Source of the DNA: Schizochytrium sp. CCTCC M209059
Lineage: Eukaryota; Sar; Bigyra; Thraustochytrida; Thraustochytriidae
Direction: 5' to 3'
DNA: 64,000 nt
Assembly: GCA_000818945.1 (NCBI GenBank)
Contig: KN805382.1
Coordinates: forward strand, 320,070 to 384,069
Position 1 is the stretch's first letter, and every line of letters begins with the position of its first letter. Made by a program: the position numbers and the translations under genes. The notes below the pieces were generated by a model that made no database searches, was not told where the DNA came from, and was given only the letters and a program-made list of their open reading frames with translations. Positions 8,345 to 19,129 of the stretch are shown piece by piece.

Positions 8345-11215
8345 CTAGCGAGATACGAGCGCATCCTTTTCGAGCCGCTCGAGCTCCTTCTTGGCGTCCT
8401 CGAGAATCGCTGACGGAAACTGTGCCATCTTGGCCACGGAAATTCCATACGATCTGTCTGCCGCCCCCGACTTGACCTTGTACAGCATGACAACATCGTC
8501 GCCGCGCACTTGCGCAGTGAGCTGAAGATTTTGCACACGTTTCGGACGCGAGCTGGCCAAGTCAGCGAGTTCGTGAAAATGCGTGGCAAAAAGAACGAGG
8601 CAGCGCATATCGTCGACAAAATGCTCCGCAATCGCCTTTGCAAGTGCAAAGCCGTCGTCTGTGCTTGTGCCTCTGCCAATCTCGTCCACAATGACGAGCG
8701 AGCGCGGCGTCGCGACGGACAAGATGCTCGCAATATCGCGCATCTCCACCATAAAGGTAGAAGACCCAGTACTTGAGTCATCGAGAGCGCCGCCTCCACG
8801 TGCCAAGAGCGCGTCAAAAACGGGAAGCCGTGCTGAATCAGCGGGCACAAAGGCCCCGGCTTGGGCCAGAATGGCAGCAAGTGCGACACTGCTTGAATAC
8901 GTTGACTTGCCGCCCATGTTCGGACCCGAAATAATACTCAGTGCATGCTGAGGGGATGCAAAGTTGTTGGCAATGTACATTTCGCGGCCAAGTCGTTGTT
9001 CTGCGAGCACATGCCGCAGATTGACTAGGTTTACAGCTTCGGATGCAGCCGTACTATGCGGAGAATTCTCCTTATTACCTTCTTGTTGAACAAGGTCACA
9101 CATTTCGGGACAACAATACTCATTTTCCCTTGCTGTTCTGGCAAAGGCCCCAAGAACATCGATGATGGCGACAAAACCAGCTGCCTCGAGCAAGGGCCGG
9201 GCGTGTTGCCGAGATACTTCGAGTGCCTCGCTGACGATTTGCGCTTGTGCTTCGAGATACTCGGTCTCCAGCGCGTCATGACGCTTGACAATATTGCTCA
9301 GCGCTTCCGTTGTAAATTTTATGCCCTGCTTGTCACGTGAGATGACACGCACTCGATGCGCTTGCGACGGGCCATTCTTTCGCAGCAGGACTTGACCGTC
9401 GGCGCGCGTTACGCGAAAGACTGTTCCATGGACTGCGTTGCGTTCCAAATTTAAAGTTACGGCTCGCTTGCGCTTGCGGCTCCCTTTTGCGGCAGAACTT
9501 CGCTCCGTTTTCGCGACGCCCTCCACACTCCAAGGCAATTCGTCGTACTGACCGTGGCCGCGAATGCGTACCTGGTCGGCGCCAAGGCTTGTGGCAAGAG
9601 TACTCGCTTGCGCTCTGATGCTCGCATTTGTTTGCAATAGGGCAGCGTCGAGTCGTTCAAGTTGGGGCGAGCAACGTGCCGCCACACGAACGTTATAACC
9701 CCGCTGGCGAAAGGCGCGCTGCAAGGCATCTGCGTCAATGATGCTGGCAATGTGATCAACAAAGGGTTGAGTCTCTTGCAGCGTATTAGAAGCGCCCGCC
9801 TCAACCGCGGTGGCAGCAAGACTTGAGTTTGCATTGCAGAGCTCGCAAAGACGCTGCGCAGCACGCACAAGCTTGAAGAGGCTCACCAACGCATTAAGTG
9901 CGTGCTTGACGCTAGCGAAGCTTGCTTCTCCATCTTTAATGCGTAATCCTGCAAGTGAAAGCGCGAGACGCTCACCGTCTGGGACGTGACGTAAGCTTTT
10001 GGAAATCGACTCTGCGAGCGCGATATCCTCCAGCAAGGCAGCCACGGAAGCGTGACGGCGACGGATCGCAACAATATCTTTGGAGGGCCGCCGCAGCCAG
10101 CGCGCGAGTCGTCGTACGCCCATCGGGGTCTGGCATGCTTTTCCGAACGAGTGAAAGACGGATGAATGCTCTGGCTTGCTTCCCGCAGCGCGACCTGCAG
10201 TCATGGCCGCGGGCCGAGGCGTCAAGCACAGCGCTTCGAGCGTACTTGGCGAAATGTACATGGAATCTTCCGGCGAAAGTTGGGCTGCGCGGAATGGGCC
10301 CGCGTTTATCGCCGAGGCTGCCGGGTCTCCAGCATCTGTAAATTCAGAGAGTGCTACGGCAAGGGCTGATCCTGCGCTTGCGCTGCGGGAAATGGTTTCG
10401 GCGAGGAAGGCGTCGATCTGTGAGATTGCGTCGACACCGAGAAGCGCGGCCACTTCTTCGAGCAAGATTTGCGCGGAGTCAGCAGAACTTTGCATCCTTT
10501 TCGAAGCTTGCTGCTGCCGCAATCTTCGCGCGCCTGCTGCGCGCAATGCGAGTTCGACCTTGGTTGACATGGTCGTATTGGTCTCGGTGCCAGCGACGAC
10601 GCACTGCAATACTCCTTCCTGGGCTAACAAGCCCGCGAGAGCGTCTAGAGAGACCTCCGTGGCGCCGACGGAGCGAAAGGTGGTGTTAACGATGGCAACA
10701 CCGATAGTCCCGGACGAAGCCGCGTTAGGAATCCACACGCAGGCCACACAAGCCTGCTCTACGGCAGCGCGTTCAAGGTCGCTGAGAGCATCCATTTCAC
10801 GAGCGAATTCGCTTGTTCTTCCTGCCGAGCCCTCGCGTTTCAGGGTCCAGGTGCCGGCCTCGAGCTCAAAGGTGCGCACGACGGTGGCTTCTTCGCTCAG
10901 GAGAACCTTGACAACGCTGGCGAAGACTGCCGGGCTGAGTGAGAGAAATGGCACCTTGGAGGACGCGGAGGTAGCGCTGTTTTCCGCTTCACCTCTGCGC
11001 GGCGCGTCGGCGTACTTGAGCACACTGGAGGAGTGAAAGAATCGGGTCGCGAGTTCCCGTGCATCATCCTCTACAACCTGGTGGTACTCGCCGTTCCTGT
11101 CAAAGAACCGGTACACGCGCAAGGGCCGCGCACTATCCTCCGCGCTAGAGACTCCATCTATGCTGTCCGCTAGCCTTTGAGCGTCCGCCCTGCAACACCG
11201 CACGAGTGCCTCCAT
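8345..11215 (-). CDS. MSH2: DNA mismatch repair protein MSH2
   Basis: 956 residues from ATG at 11215, close to the usual 930-960 of MSH2. MSH2 pairs with MSH6 or MSH3 to recognise mismatches and small loops in the nucleus. The N-terminal mismatch-binding-like domain starts RVYRFFDRNGEYHQV, an MSH2-type opening. It lacks the Phe-x-Glu mismatch wedge of MSH6/MutS, as MSH2 does. The ATPase region has Walker A GPNMGGKST at 764-772, STFMVEM, Walker B DEIGRGTST at about 844, and ATHFHEL at about 877. It ends in a helical stretch (EDAKKELERLEKD) as in other MSH proteins. It lies downstream of prefoldin 3 on the same strand but 414 bp away, so it is probably transcribed separately. Confidence 0.95.
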   Translation of the reverse strand: MEALVRCCRADAQRLADSIDGVSSAEDSARPLRVYRFFDRNGEYHQVVEDDARELATRFFHSSSVLKYADAPRRGEAENSATSASSKVPFLSLSPAVFASVVKVLLSEEATVVRTFELEAGTWTLKREGSAGRTSEFAREMDALSDLERAAVEQACVACVWIPNAASSGTIGVAIVNTTFRSVGATEVSLDALAGLLAQEGVLQCVVAGTETNTTMSTKVELALRAAGARRLRQQQASKRMQSSADSAQILLEEVAALLGVDAISQIDAFLAETISRSASAGSALAVALSEFTDAGDPAASAINAGPFRAAQLSPEDSMYISPSTLEALCLTPRPAAMTAGRAAGSKPEHSSVFHSFGKACQTPMGVRRLARWLRRPSKDIVAIRRRHASVAALLEDIALAESISKSLRHVPDGERLALSLAGLRIKDGEASFASVKHALNALVSLFKLVRAAQRLCELCNANSSLAATAVEAGASNTLQETQPFVDHIASIIDADALQRAFRQRGYNVRVAARCSPQLERLDAALLQTNASIRAQASTLATSLGADQVRIRGHGQYDELPWSVEGVAKTERSSAAKGSRKRKRAVTLNLERNAVHGTVFRVTRADGQVLLRKNGPSQAHRVRVISRDKQGIKFTTEALSNIVKRHDALETEYLEAQAQIVSEALEVSRQHARPLLEAAGFVAIIDVLGAFARTARENEYCCPEMCDLVQQEGNKENSPHSTAASEAVNLVNLRHVLAEQRLGREMYIANNFASPQHALSIISGPNMGGKSTYSSSVALAAILAQAGAFVPADSARLPVFDALLARGGGALDDSSTGSSTFMVEMRDIASILSVATPRSLVIVDEIGRGTSTDDGFALAKAIAEHFVDDMRCLVLFATHFHELADLASSRPKRVQNLQLTAQVRGDDVVMLYKVKSGAADRSYGISVAKMAQFPSAILEDAKKELERLEKDALVSR

Positions 11216-11629
11216 GGCGCTGGTCGCGGTTAAGCGATTTGCTTTTCGGTGTTTGGTGGCTCACCTCACCTCGCCTCGCCAGGCCTTGCCTCACCTCGAT
11301 ACCCTGCACTGCTAGCGGCACGGGCAGCAGTATGGGCAGCAAAGGTCTTGCTTGTGACTTGTGATCCTCTCATTGCGCATTCAAGCTTCAACAGCTGCGT
11401 CACACACGCAAGTGCGGATGTGTTCTGGCAAATGCAGCCGAAATGAATGCAAACTTATCTATTTTTCTTTGAGCAATCGCCCATGTCATGCCACCTTTTC
11501 TCATGCCACAAGCGACATGAGAAAAGGTGGCATCGGCGCAGCAGCGCAGCAAGCAAGAATGAAAGGCAGATGAAAACAAATGCGAAAATATCAAGGGTAA
11601 GATAACTGATGGAGAAAAGAGTGCAGCAA
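11216..11629. other. Intergenic PFDN3/MSH2 with hairpin
   Basis: Contains the MSH2 promoter and PFDN3 3' end (both genes on the minus strand) and the perfect inverted repeat at 11488-11533. A short (CCTCGCCTCA)-like direct repeat lies at about 11263-11300. Confidence 0.55.
11488..11533. repeat. Perfect 18-bp inverted repeat (hairpin)
   Basis: Arm 11488-11505 (ATGCCACCTTTTCTCATG) is exactly reverse-complementary to 11516-11533, with a 10-nt loop. It lies about 100 bp past the PFDN3 stop on the minus strand, so it is probably in that gene's 3' UTR or just beyond. It could be an RNA stem, a 3'-end element, or a relic of a foldback element. Confidence 0.85.
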
Positions 11630-12274
11630 CTATTCTTCTTCCTCGTCGCCCGCCTTGCCCGAGGCGGCCTTGACCGCAGCCTCTGCGCGGCGCTCCTTGA
11701 CATCATTGTTGTACACCCGTGCCATGCACACCTCTGCCGTGGTGACCTGCTTCTTGGTAAGCTGCAAATCCTCCTCGCATTGCGCGAGCTGGTCTTCCTT
11801 GCGCTTGAGATTGGTCTTGAGAATGTCGAGGGCCTCCTCGAAAGTGAGCTCGGCGGCCGTCGAGGCGCCGAGCCAGAGTACGACCTTTCCGGCGTTATAA
11901 TTAACCTTTGCCTCGGCGAAGATGCTTGCCGAGAGCTGAAAGTTTGTGATCATGGGTTCATCCTCGCCGGCCTCGGCCTTCTTCTGTAAGAACTCCACGA
12001 CTGAAATAGTTTCCTCGATCTCGGGGATGCGCATTTTGTGCACTTGCCGCATGTTTACGAAGCGAGACTCGAGGGCCTTGAGCTCGTTGTAGAGGCCATC
12101 CAAGGCCTCCATGACGTTTTTCAGCTCGGCGCCATCTTGCTTCATGAACTCTGGCACGTCCGAGATAAAGGTCACCATGGGGATGTTACGCTCCGTTCGC
12201 TTTTCTACCAGCCCAAACGGGTACGTCTTGGCGGCGTTGCCGCCGCTGCTCGTCGCCACTGCACCGGAAGCCAT
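11630..12274 (-). CDS. PFDN3: Prefoldin subunit 3 (VBP1-like)
   Basis: 214 residues from ATG at 12274. It is an alpha-type prefoldin subunit of the hexameric cytosolic co-chaperone that hands actin and tubulin to CCT. Diagnostic sequence includes NIPMVTFISDVPEFMKQDG, IPEIEETISVVEFLQKK, KVVLWLGASTAAELTFEEA and the final coiled-coil QVTTAEVCMARVYNNDVKERR, which matches the VBP1 C-terminus (FTTTEVNMARVYNWDVK). Two long coiled coils flank the beta hairpin region as expected. The tail ends in a run of glutamates (GDEEEE). Confidence 0.95.
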   Translation of the reverse strand: MASGAVATSSGGNAAKTYPFGLVEKRTERNIPMVTFISDVPEFMKQDGAELKNVMEALDGLYNELKALESRFVNMRQVHKMRIPEIEETISVVEFLQKKAEAGEDEPMITNFQLSASIFAEAKVNYNAGKVVLWLGASTAAELTFEEALDILKTNLKRKEDQLAQCEEDLQLTKKQVTTAEVCMARVYNNDVKERRAEAAVKAASGKAGDEEEE

Positions 12275-13639
12275 CGTCCCCGCGCGTTGCCGGTCGCGCT
12301 ATCCCTCGCTCTCCCACCCGCTCGCCACCTAGCTCTAGCCAGCGCCCGTCCGTGCGCCTCTGGCTTCTCCGGAGCGGCCGCTCGCGCCTCGCCGCGTCCT
12401 TGCGCGCCCGCGTGCCTGCCTTCCTCCCTCTCCGCGCAAGCGAGCAAGCCGAGCGCGCCGAGGAGCCCGCGCTTCTTCGTCGTTTGCTTCGATCGATCAA
12501 TCGATCATCCATCGCCTGCTTGCTTGCTTTGCTTTGCTGCACTTGCGGCGCCTTTGCGGCACTTGCGCGCGGCGTTGCTGCACTTGCGCACCCGTTTGCG
12601 GCCCTTGGCGCCCGGGCCTAACGGCGCAGCGACGGTTGACCGCGTTGAAGAACAGAAAGGAACGGGTTCGCCGTCGGGTCTCCGGGTTGATCCGTTGCGA
12701 ACGGACGAGGCAAGAGAAGAGAGGCGTGGCGTGGTGTGGCGTGGCGTGGCGTGGCGTGGCGAGGCTCGGGTTGCGGCGGCCGCGACTGTTTCGCTGAGGA
12801 CGGGGGATGCGAAATGGGCGCGATGTTTTTCTCTTCTTGGATAAACTAATGGCAGGGACACGGGCTCCACGACATTCGCCTTCGGCGAGCCGAATGCAAT
12901 GCGTCGCGTTTTGCTGCTTACCCTGGCTACGATGAAGCCCTTCGCGTCGAGCTTCATTCGCGTCGAGGCATAGCCCTTGGCTGAATGCAGGCTGTCCATC
13001 CGCAAACATTTGCAGCGTGGCAGCCAAAAACCAAGCCATACCCATACATACATACATGTTTTTCTTTCTCCACAACGAAAAAGCATTCCACGTCCATTCG
13101 CCAGCTGAGATTACGAGTGAGACAAGAGGTGGGGTTCCCTTCAAGTCGAGTTAGTGTGGGGGCTTAGCTCCATCTGAATGCCACTTTTATCCGTTCATTT
13201 CCCAGACCACTGATTCCGTTCGCGCCGTTTGGCCCCAGCAGAGGGGATGGCCATGAGCAGAATATAGAGTGTAGGCTTGCACGTGAGTGTGTGTGCGCGT
13301 ATGTGCGTGTGCCCCAAGAATTATAGCAGCAAAGATTATCAATCTCCGCGCGTCTGCCCCGCAGGACGAATGAAAGGACGCGGACTGGAACATGTAGCAT
13401 CCGCGTCCGCAGAAGCATGGCAAGAAAAATTCAAGAGCTAGGAAGAGGTCCGCGGCCTGAATTGGATTCATACATGAACCGAGGCATTCCCTGTTGCAAA
13501 CTGGAAAGGAACCTCCGCGAAGCAAGTCGCCGAGACATTGCCTGCAACGTTGCCCCGGAGAGGGTTTGTCGTTGGGCGCACGCGTGCGTCTTCGCGAGGC
13601 AAGGCAGGGCAAGGCAGGCCGCCAGAAAGCATCGTGATC
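12275..13639. other. Intergenic, divergent promoters PFDN3 / metalloprotease
   Basis: No gene is supported. The left part is a GC-rich region expected to contain the PFDN3 leader, with a (GTGGC)n tract at 12724-12760. The right part is closer to 50% GC and has a short GT-rich stretch near 13283-13310. Confidence 0.5.
12724..12760 (+). repeat. (GTGGC)n pentanucleotide repeat
   Basis: Seven or so near-perfect copies of GTGGC/GGCGT with one T interruption. Confidence 0.8.
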
Positions 13640-15280
13640 ATGACGACATGGCGGGGCAAACGCGTGATCCTCTCTCTGACGAGTACGTTCTTGGTGCTCT
13701 TGACAATGCCTGTGCAGGTAAGCGCGATGATCCATCGCCAAGGTCGAGGAGACCGTAAGACGGCTGCAATCGATTCGAATTCGTATCTTGCAGAGGCAAG
13801 CGTAGAAGCGCTTGAGCTTGAATTCCGCGATCATCGTGCACTCCAGGGCGGGATGAGCTTTCGTGAGAGCGACGAGGCGACTCTTGAGCGCATCGGCTTG
13901 GTCCTTCCCGGAAAAGCAAGCGCAACCGTATTTGAAGTTCATCAGAATCGCGGGCTCTTGGCGCCTTCTTACGTCGAGACCTCTTACCGGAATGGCGTTG
14001 CCGACACGCAGGACTTTGAAGCACGAGAAAGGCTTCTCCGTGGTCTTTATCATGGCGTAGAGATGTCGAGCGGATCGTCAGGTTCTCGAGGTCTTCGACG
14101 CGCAGCATTTTCGCGGTTTGGGTCTCGTATCCGAGGTCTTGTGCTTGACAATGGACTACACCACTACGTGGACTTTGTCGAGGATGCAGACGAAGCGCAG
14201 GTGCGCACATTGCGTGTTCTCGAGGAAGGTTCTGCACCGATTGATGATGTTTTGCCCAAGAAGCCTCTCAAGACGGTGCCCCCGAGCCTTTCGAATGCAT
14301 TCAATGCGTCATCAGCGACAACGATTCGGCCCTTAACAGAGGAAGCGTCGGCTGCAAACAGCGCAGTCCGAGACGCAGACGCCTTGTACATTGAGATTCT
14401 TGCAGCAAACGATGAAGATCGTCTGGCCTCGTCGAATGCGCAAAACAAGTCCGAAGAGACGGTGGCCATCATCAACATGGTGGACCTTATTTACGCTTCA
14501 CAAGATTGGGGCCAAATGGAAATCCGAGTCTCTCTCCAAGGCCAAATCAACTTTTTATCAGATCCAGCCCCAGTCAATGGGAGCGCGGTCTCCAATGGCG
14601 AGACGGACTCGAATGACCTTTTGGAGAATCTGAATGAGTGGCGGAATGCTAACCTGGACGAGTTGCCAACGCACGACATTTTGCATTTGCTAAGCGGAAA
14701 AGACTTCGACGACCAAACGGTGGGGCTAGCGTACCTGGAGACGGCTTGCGATCAAACCGCCGGATGCGATCGGATCCGCGAGCTTCTAGGCGGGGAAGAC
14801 CCAGAAGGCTACTGCATTACCGATGGCTCTGGTTGCTGCTCGCATAATGCAGCTTCGATATCGCAGATTGAGTGGGAAACGCAGCCATCTGCAGTGATTG
14901 TCGCGCACGAGATTGGTCATCAGCTTGGGCTCGAGCACGATGGTACTGCTGGTTCAACGTGCGAGAGTTCGAGTCCATCGGGCAACGTCATGGCGGCCTA
15001 CGTGACGACAGAAACCTCGTCGAGTACGCCGACTTTTTCTGCGTGCTCTGTGCGTGTCTTGAACGCGATACTCAACGAGAGCGCAGATGATTCGGGCTAC
15101 CACAGCTACGGCTGCCTGACGAACGAGCCGGGCAACCTCACTGACATAGACAGTCGCGTCTCCACGGAGGCACCTTCGAGTCCGCCCGTCATGAGTGATT
15201 CTGGCGCGAGTATTAGGGGCACCTCGAAAGCAGTGGCTGTCGGGGCGCTTCTCTGGACGTTGCTGCGCGCGTTCTATTGA
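13640..15280 (+). CDS. ADAM/reprolysin-like secreted zinc metalloprotease, probable GPI anchor
   Basis: 546 residues from ATG at 13640, chosen because it opens on a signal peptide (MTTWRGKRVILSLTSTFLVLL). Residues about 70-180 resemble an M12B prodomain (FEVHQNRGLLAPSYVET, LLRGLYHGVEMS, GLVLDNGLHHYVDF). The catalytic domain carries the zinc motif HEIGHQLGLEHDG (H423, H427, H433), preceded by VGLAYLETACDQ. It is followed by a Met-turn (GNVMAAYVT) and FSACSVRVLNAIL, which is the ADAM FSxCS pattern. There is no disintegrin, Cys-rich or EGF domain after it. Instead a short Ser/Pro linker leads to a final hydrophobic stretch (AVAVGALLWTLLRAFY) at the very C-terminus, the layout of a GPI-attachment signal. 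It therefore probably acts at the cell surface; the substrate is unknown. Confidence 0.87.
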   Translation: MTTWRGKRVILSLTSTFLVLLTMPVQVSAMIHRQGRGDRKTAAIDSNSYLAEASVEALELEFRDHRALQGGMSFRESDEATLERIGLVLPGKASATVFEVHQNRGLLAPSYVETSYRNGVADTQDFEARERLLRGLYHGVEMSSGSSGSRGLRRAAFSRFGSRIRGLVLDNGLHHYVDFVEDADEAQVRTLRVLEEGSAPIDDVLPKKPLKTVPPSLSNAFNASSATTIRPLTEEASAANSAVRDADALYIEILAANDEDRLASSNAQNKSEETVAIINMVDLIYASQDWGQMEIRVSLQGQINFLSDPAPVNGSAVSNGETDSNDLLENLNEWRNANLDELPTHDILHLLSGKDFDDQTVGLAYLETACDQTAGCDRIRELLGGEDPEGYCITDGSGCCSHNAASISQIEWETQPSAVIVAHEIGHQLGLEHDGTAGSTCESSSPSGNVMAAYVTTETSSSTPTFSACSVRVLNAILNESADDSGYHSYGCLTNEPGNLTDIDSRVSTEAPSSPPVMSDSGASIRGTSKAVAVGALLWTLLRAFY

Positions 15281-16230
15281 TTGACTTCCGGAGCCTCCTC
15301 GAGTGTAAGTTTGTGTGTGTGTGTGTGCGTGCGAGATCCACAGAGCATCCCCGCCTGCCTGGCTGCCTGGCTGCCTACCTGGCTGCTCGCCCGCCCGCCC
15401 GCCCGCCCGCAGCTGCAGCTATTGCCGGCGCAAAGCTTCGCCGGAAAGTCTCCGCCCGGGGGCCCGGCCTGGCATGGCATGGCAGGTAGCTTTGTTGCAG
15501 GCGGAGGCTTCCACGCCGCAGCGGAAGGCCCCGTCTGCAATGCCTCTGCCGGCCTTCCTTCCCGCAGAGCCAGGCAGGCAGGTGTGCGCAGACCGGACCA
15601 AACTAGGCGCAGCGCCTGAGGAGGCCCCGTCAAGACCGTGCGGTGGGTCGGCTGGGTCAGTTCGGTCCGGTCTGCGCCGGTGTCAGCGCCCGGCGAAGCG
15701 ACGCGGAGCCGGCGAGGCCCGGTCCGCCCGTCCGCATCGGCCGCGGGGCCGCCCGCATCGGCGCCGGAGCGGAGTCGACGAGGCCCGATTAGCCACGACC
15801 ACTGAGGCCATGGGCAGGAGGAGCCGAGGTGTGGGAGCGAGGAGCTTTTTGCAGGAGCGGTATAAAAGATCACCGAGCAAGTTCCAGCCGCCCGCCACCG
15901 CTGCCAAGTGCGGTGCGGCGTGGCCAGGCGGGTTCGCATAGCTGAGCTGGCGGGTGGCTGTGGCTGGTTCGTCGCTGGACGGATTGGAATTGATTGATAC
16001 GTAGATTATAATGATGGAAAATGAGGAAAAGCAGAAAATTGAAGGAAACTTTGATGAGTTGAGTTGAGTTGAGTGAGCTTGGTCGGTCGGGCACCTGCAT
16101 TGGCTGCAGGTTGGCGGGCCGGCGGGCTGGCTGATTGGCTGCCACTACAAATTCGAGGGAACAGCAGCCTAGTTCTCGGAATTCTCTCTTGGGGGGATGA
16201 TAATTGATTGCCTCATCAACCACGTCAGTC

Positions 16231-16257
16231 GGTGCGGTGCGGTGCGGTGCGGTGCGG
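16231..16257 (+). repeat. (GGTGC)n pentanucleotide repeat
   Basis: Five tandem copies of GGTGC/GCGGT inside the gene-poor stretch. Confidence 0.8.
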
Positions 16258-17776
16258 CCGAGCACCTTTGCGGACCTGTTCAATTGAACGCTGAAAGGGC
16301 AGCGGGGGAGCGTTCCTGCTGAGACTGTCTGGGAGTAAGCGGGCGAGCGAGCGTCAGCGTGCGAACGAGCGTGCGTGTATCCACACCACACCACACCAGG
16401 CAGCACGCCCTGCAAGCCAGCCGGAGCAATCCAGGCTCCGTCCTGCCGAGCTCTTGTGGCTCGCGCCCTCTCATGCATGCACACACGCACGTCCTCAAGT
16501 GGCCTCTTCCATGGCCAGACGCAGGGCGTGTGGAGCTCAGCTCACCTGGCCGTCTGAGGCATGCCGCTGATGCATTTGCTTGCTTTCCTACCACAAGATC
16601 GTCAACCCATCTCACTGCTGCAGCTTCCTTCCTCATGTCCTTTATCTCCCGGTCCGTCCGTCATCATGAACTTTTTCATGAGCGCGCGGCAGCAGTGCGG
16701 AGAGAGCGAGCGCCCGCCTCGCCATGGCCACTGCCACTGCCACTGCCACAAGCGCAACAATAGGCCTGCAGGAGTCGCAGGAACTTGAAGGAGCGGCGGA
16801 GGCTTCCCGGCTGCGCGGCCTTGCTTCCGGCCGGCCGGCCTGTCCTCTCTGGGCTCCCACCTCGCTCGCGGAGCCTTTGGGAAGGCCGCGGTGCCGGAGG
16901 CTCGTGGACAGGGCGGCCAGGCCGAGCAAGCGGGGGCCTCCGGCGAGCGAGACCCCACCCACACGGCTCTACGGTTCTAAAGCAGGGCTGCGGCTCGGGC
17001 GAGCGAGGAGAGGAGCAGCAGCCAGGACAGCAGCAGCGATGACCAGCTGAGCTCAGCAGCCAGGCAGCTGCCGATGTCAGCTGCCACTGCACTGCAGCGA
17101 GCGTGTGGATCGTCGTGGACTCGCGGACCAAGGCAGGCAGGCGCTTTTTAAGCCTTGCTCAGCTCGTGCCGATCATGGCCGCGAGCGAGCGACAGGGAGA
17201 CGCGGCACTTCCGTCCTCCGGATACGCGCATGCCTGCCTTCTGCTGCTGCCTGTCTGACATGGAAGCGGAGTTTGTCATGCCAGTGCAGGCAGCAGCAGC
17301 CTCTGCAGTTCCTGCATCTGCAGGCAGCAGCTTGGGCATGCTTGAAAAGCTAACTTGTTGAAGTAGGCCTAGGCCTAGTAGTATAATGGCATCATACAAG
17401 GTTCGCATGTATACCGGTACTTCCGAGGACGGCTATGCAACAAACTGGACAGCGCCGCGTCATCCGCGGGCTGCGCGGCACGCGCTGGGCTCGCCTGCGC
17501 GTGGCAGTCCGGGCCGGGCCAGGGCGGAGCGTGACGAGCTGCTGTAGCTGGCTGGCTGGCTGACTGGCTGGCTGGCATGGCTCCTGCCTGTGCGAGGCGG
17601 GCCGAGCCAGCCGGGCTGGTCGCTGGCGGCAGTAGCCTGATGCGCGGCCGGGACCTGCGGCTTGCGTGGCTGGCTGATGCAAGCAGCCAAGCGTAGGATG
17701 ACGAGACCGCGAGAGAGAGAGAGAGAGAGATAAGAACGAAATGCATGACGAGAGGAATCGTGATCAACTTCTGTGA

Positions 17777-17833
17777 AGGAAGGAAGGAAGGAAGGAAGGA
17801 AGGAAGGAAGGAAGGAAATAAGTAAGGAAGGAA
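17777..17833 (+). repeat. (GGAA)n tetranucleotide repeat
   Basis: About fourteen copies of GGAA, interrupted once near 17818 by an ATAAGTAA variation. Confidence 0.85.
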
Positions 17834-18070
17834 GGAAAGAAGGAAAGACTTCGCCCGGCTGCTGCTGCTGCTGCTGCACTGCCGCAGGCATCGTCATCGT
17901 CATCCCTGCCGTGCTGGGGCGAGAAGCGTGGATGGTGACGCTTTTTGAAATGCAAGTCAGGGCCCGCGACGGGTCGCGGATACGCCGCGTGCCAGTGTGC
18001 CGGCGGCCACTGGTCAGGGACGGAGCCGCCGCGCGCGTCCGTCCATGCGGCAGGCAGAGGCCCGCGCGCG

Positions 18071-18110
18071 CGAGGCGAGGCGGGGCGAGGCGAGGCGAGG
18101 CGAGGCGAGG
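18071..18110 (+). repeat. (GAGGC)n pentanucleotide repeat
   Basis: Eight copies of GAGGC/CGAGG with one GGGGC variant. Confidence 0.8.
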
Positions 18111-18773
18111 GTCCCAAGTTCTTCACCGTGGTTTTGAAATTTCAAGCGCGTGCCTGCGGGCGCGGCTCGCGAGCGAGCGAGCGAGCGTCCACCCATCCTT
18201 CGCTCCCCATCATTTCACGCCCGCGCGGCGCCGCATTTCATCCCTCCCTCCCTCCCCCGCGCCCCGCCGCCGCGCCGCGCAGCGCAGCGCAGCAGCTCGC
18301 GGCGCCGGCCGCCGCTGCTGCCGCTGCTGCCGCTGCGGTTTTGAATCCGGGCGCCCGAGCCGCGCGAGAACATCCGCACCGGCGGCCGCGCGAAAGAGAG
18401 AGAGGGCGGCCAGGGAGCGAGCGACACCCGCCGCAGCCACCCTGCGGCGGCGCATCATCCGCGTGGCTCGCTCCGCTTCTTTCTTGCCTGCAGTTTCTCT
18501 CCCGCGTGCGGCGCGCGCTCGAGTCCGAGCCGAGGGCGGCGGGCGTCATGTACGTACGTACACCGCCGGCCGCCGCAGGGCTGGCCTTGTCCTGGTGTTT
18601 GTTCGCCTGCTCTCTCTCCCGGGCGTGCAAGCGCCGGGCCCGCATTGCACCGCGGCGGCGCACGGCGCACGGAGGCAGGCAGGCAGGCGGGCGGGCTCGT
18701 AAGGGAGGGTGGAGGGCATAGACACTACTGGTAGAGAGAGAGAGCGAGGGAGGCGGAGGCGAAACAAGCTTTT

Positions 18774-18905
18774 GAAAGAACTCGAAAGAAAGAAGGAAAG
18801 AAGGAAGGAAGGCAAGAAAGCAAGAAAGAAAGCAAGAAGGGAAGAAGGGGGTCATGGTGACATGAAAGAAATCTGGAGGGCAAGGAAACAAAGAAGGAAA
18901 CAAAT

Positions 18906-18948
<43 letters not shown>

Positions 18949-18990
18949 GGAAAGAAAGAAAGAAAGAAAGAAAGAAAGGGAAAGAAAGGG
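18774..18990 (+). repeat. Polypurine (GAAA)n/(GGAA)n tract
   Basis: About 215 bp almost purely purine on the plus strand, mostly GAAA and GGAA units. Such polypurine runs can adopt triplex DNA. It lies 0.5-0.7 kb upstream of the kinase ATG. Confidence 0.85.
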
Positions 18991-19096
18991 AGGAGGCCTC
19001 GCTCGCTAAGGCGGGCAGGCAGTCCCGAATCCCGCCGCCGTCGCGCGCCCCGAGCGAGGCAGAGCGAGCGGGGGCGGAGCGCAGCAGGGCGCAGCG

Positions 19097-19129
19097 GCAG
19101 AGCAGAGCAGAGCAGAGCAGAGCAGAGCA
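19097..19129 (+). repeat. (GCAGA)n pentanucleotide repeat
   Basis: Same unit as the RPN12 leader repeat at 5501-5557, followed by degenerating GCGGA/GCACA copies to about 19170. It lies 355 bp before the kinase ATG. Confidence 0.85.

Noticed and set aside
15861..15868. TATAAAAG as a promoter for a hidden gene
   Set aside because: No supported coding sequence or RNA gene follows on the plus strand; a single TATA-like match is expected by chance.
17773..18702. 309-codon plus-strand frame
   Set aside because: Starts in the GGAA repeat and continues as Arg/Ala/Pro low-complexity sequence; no domain.
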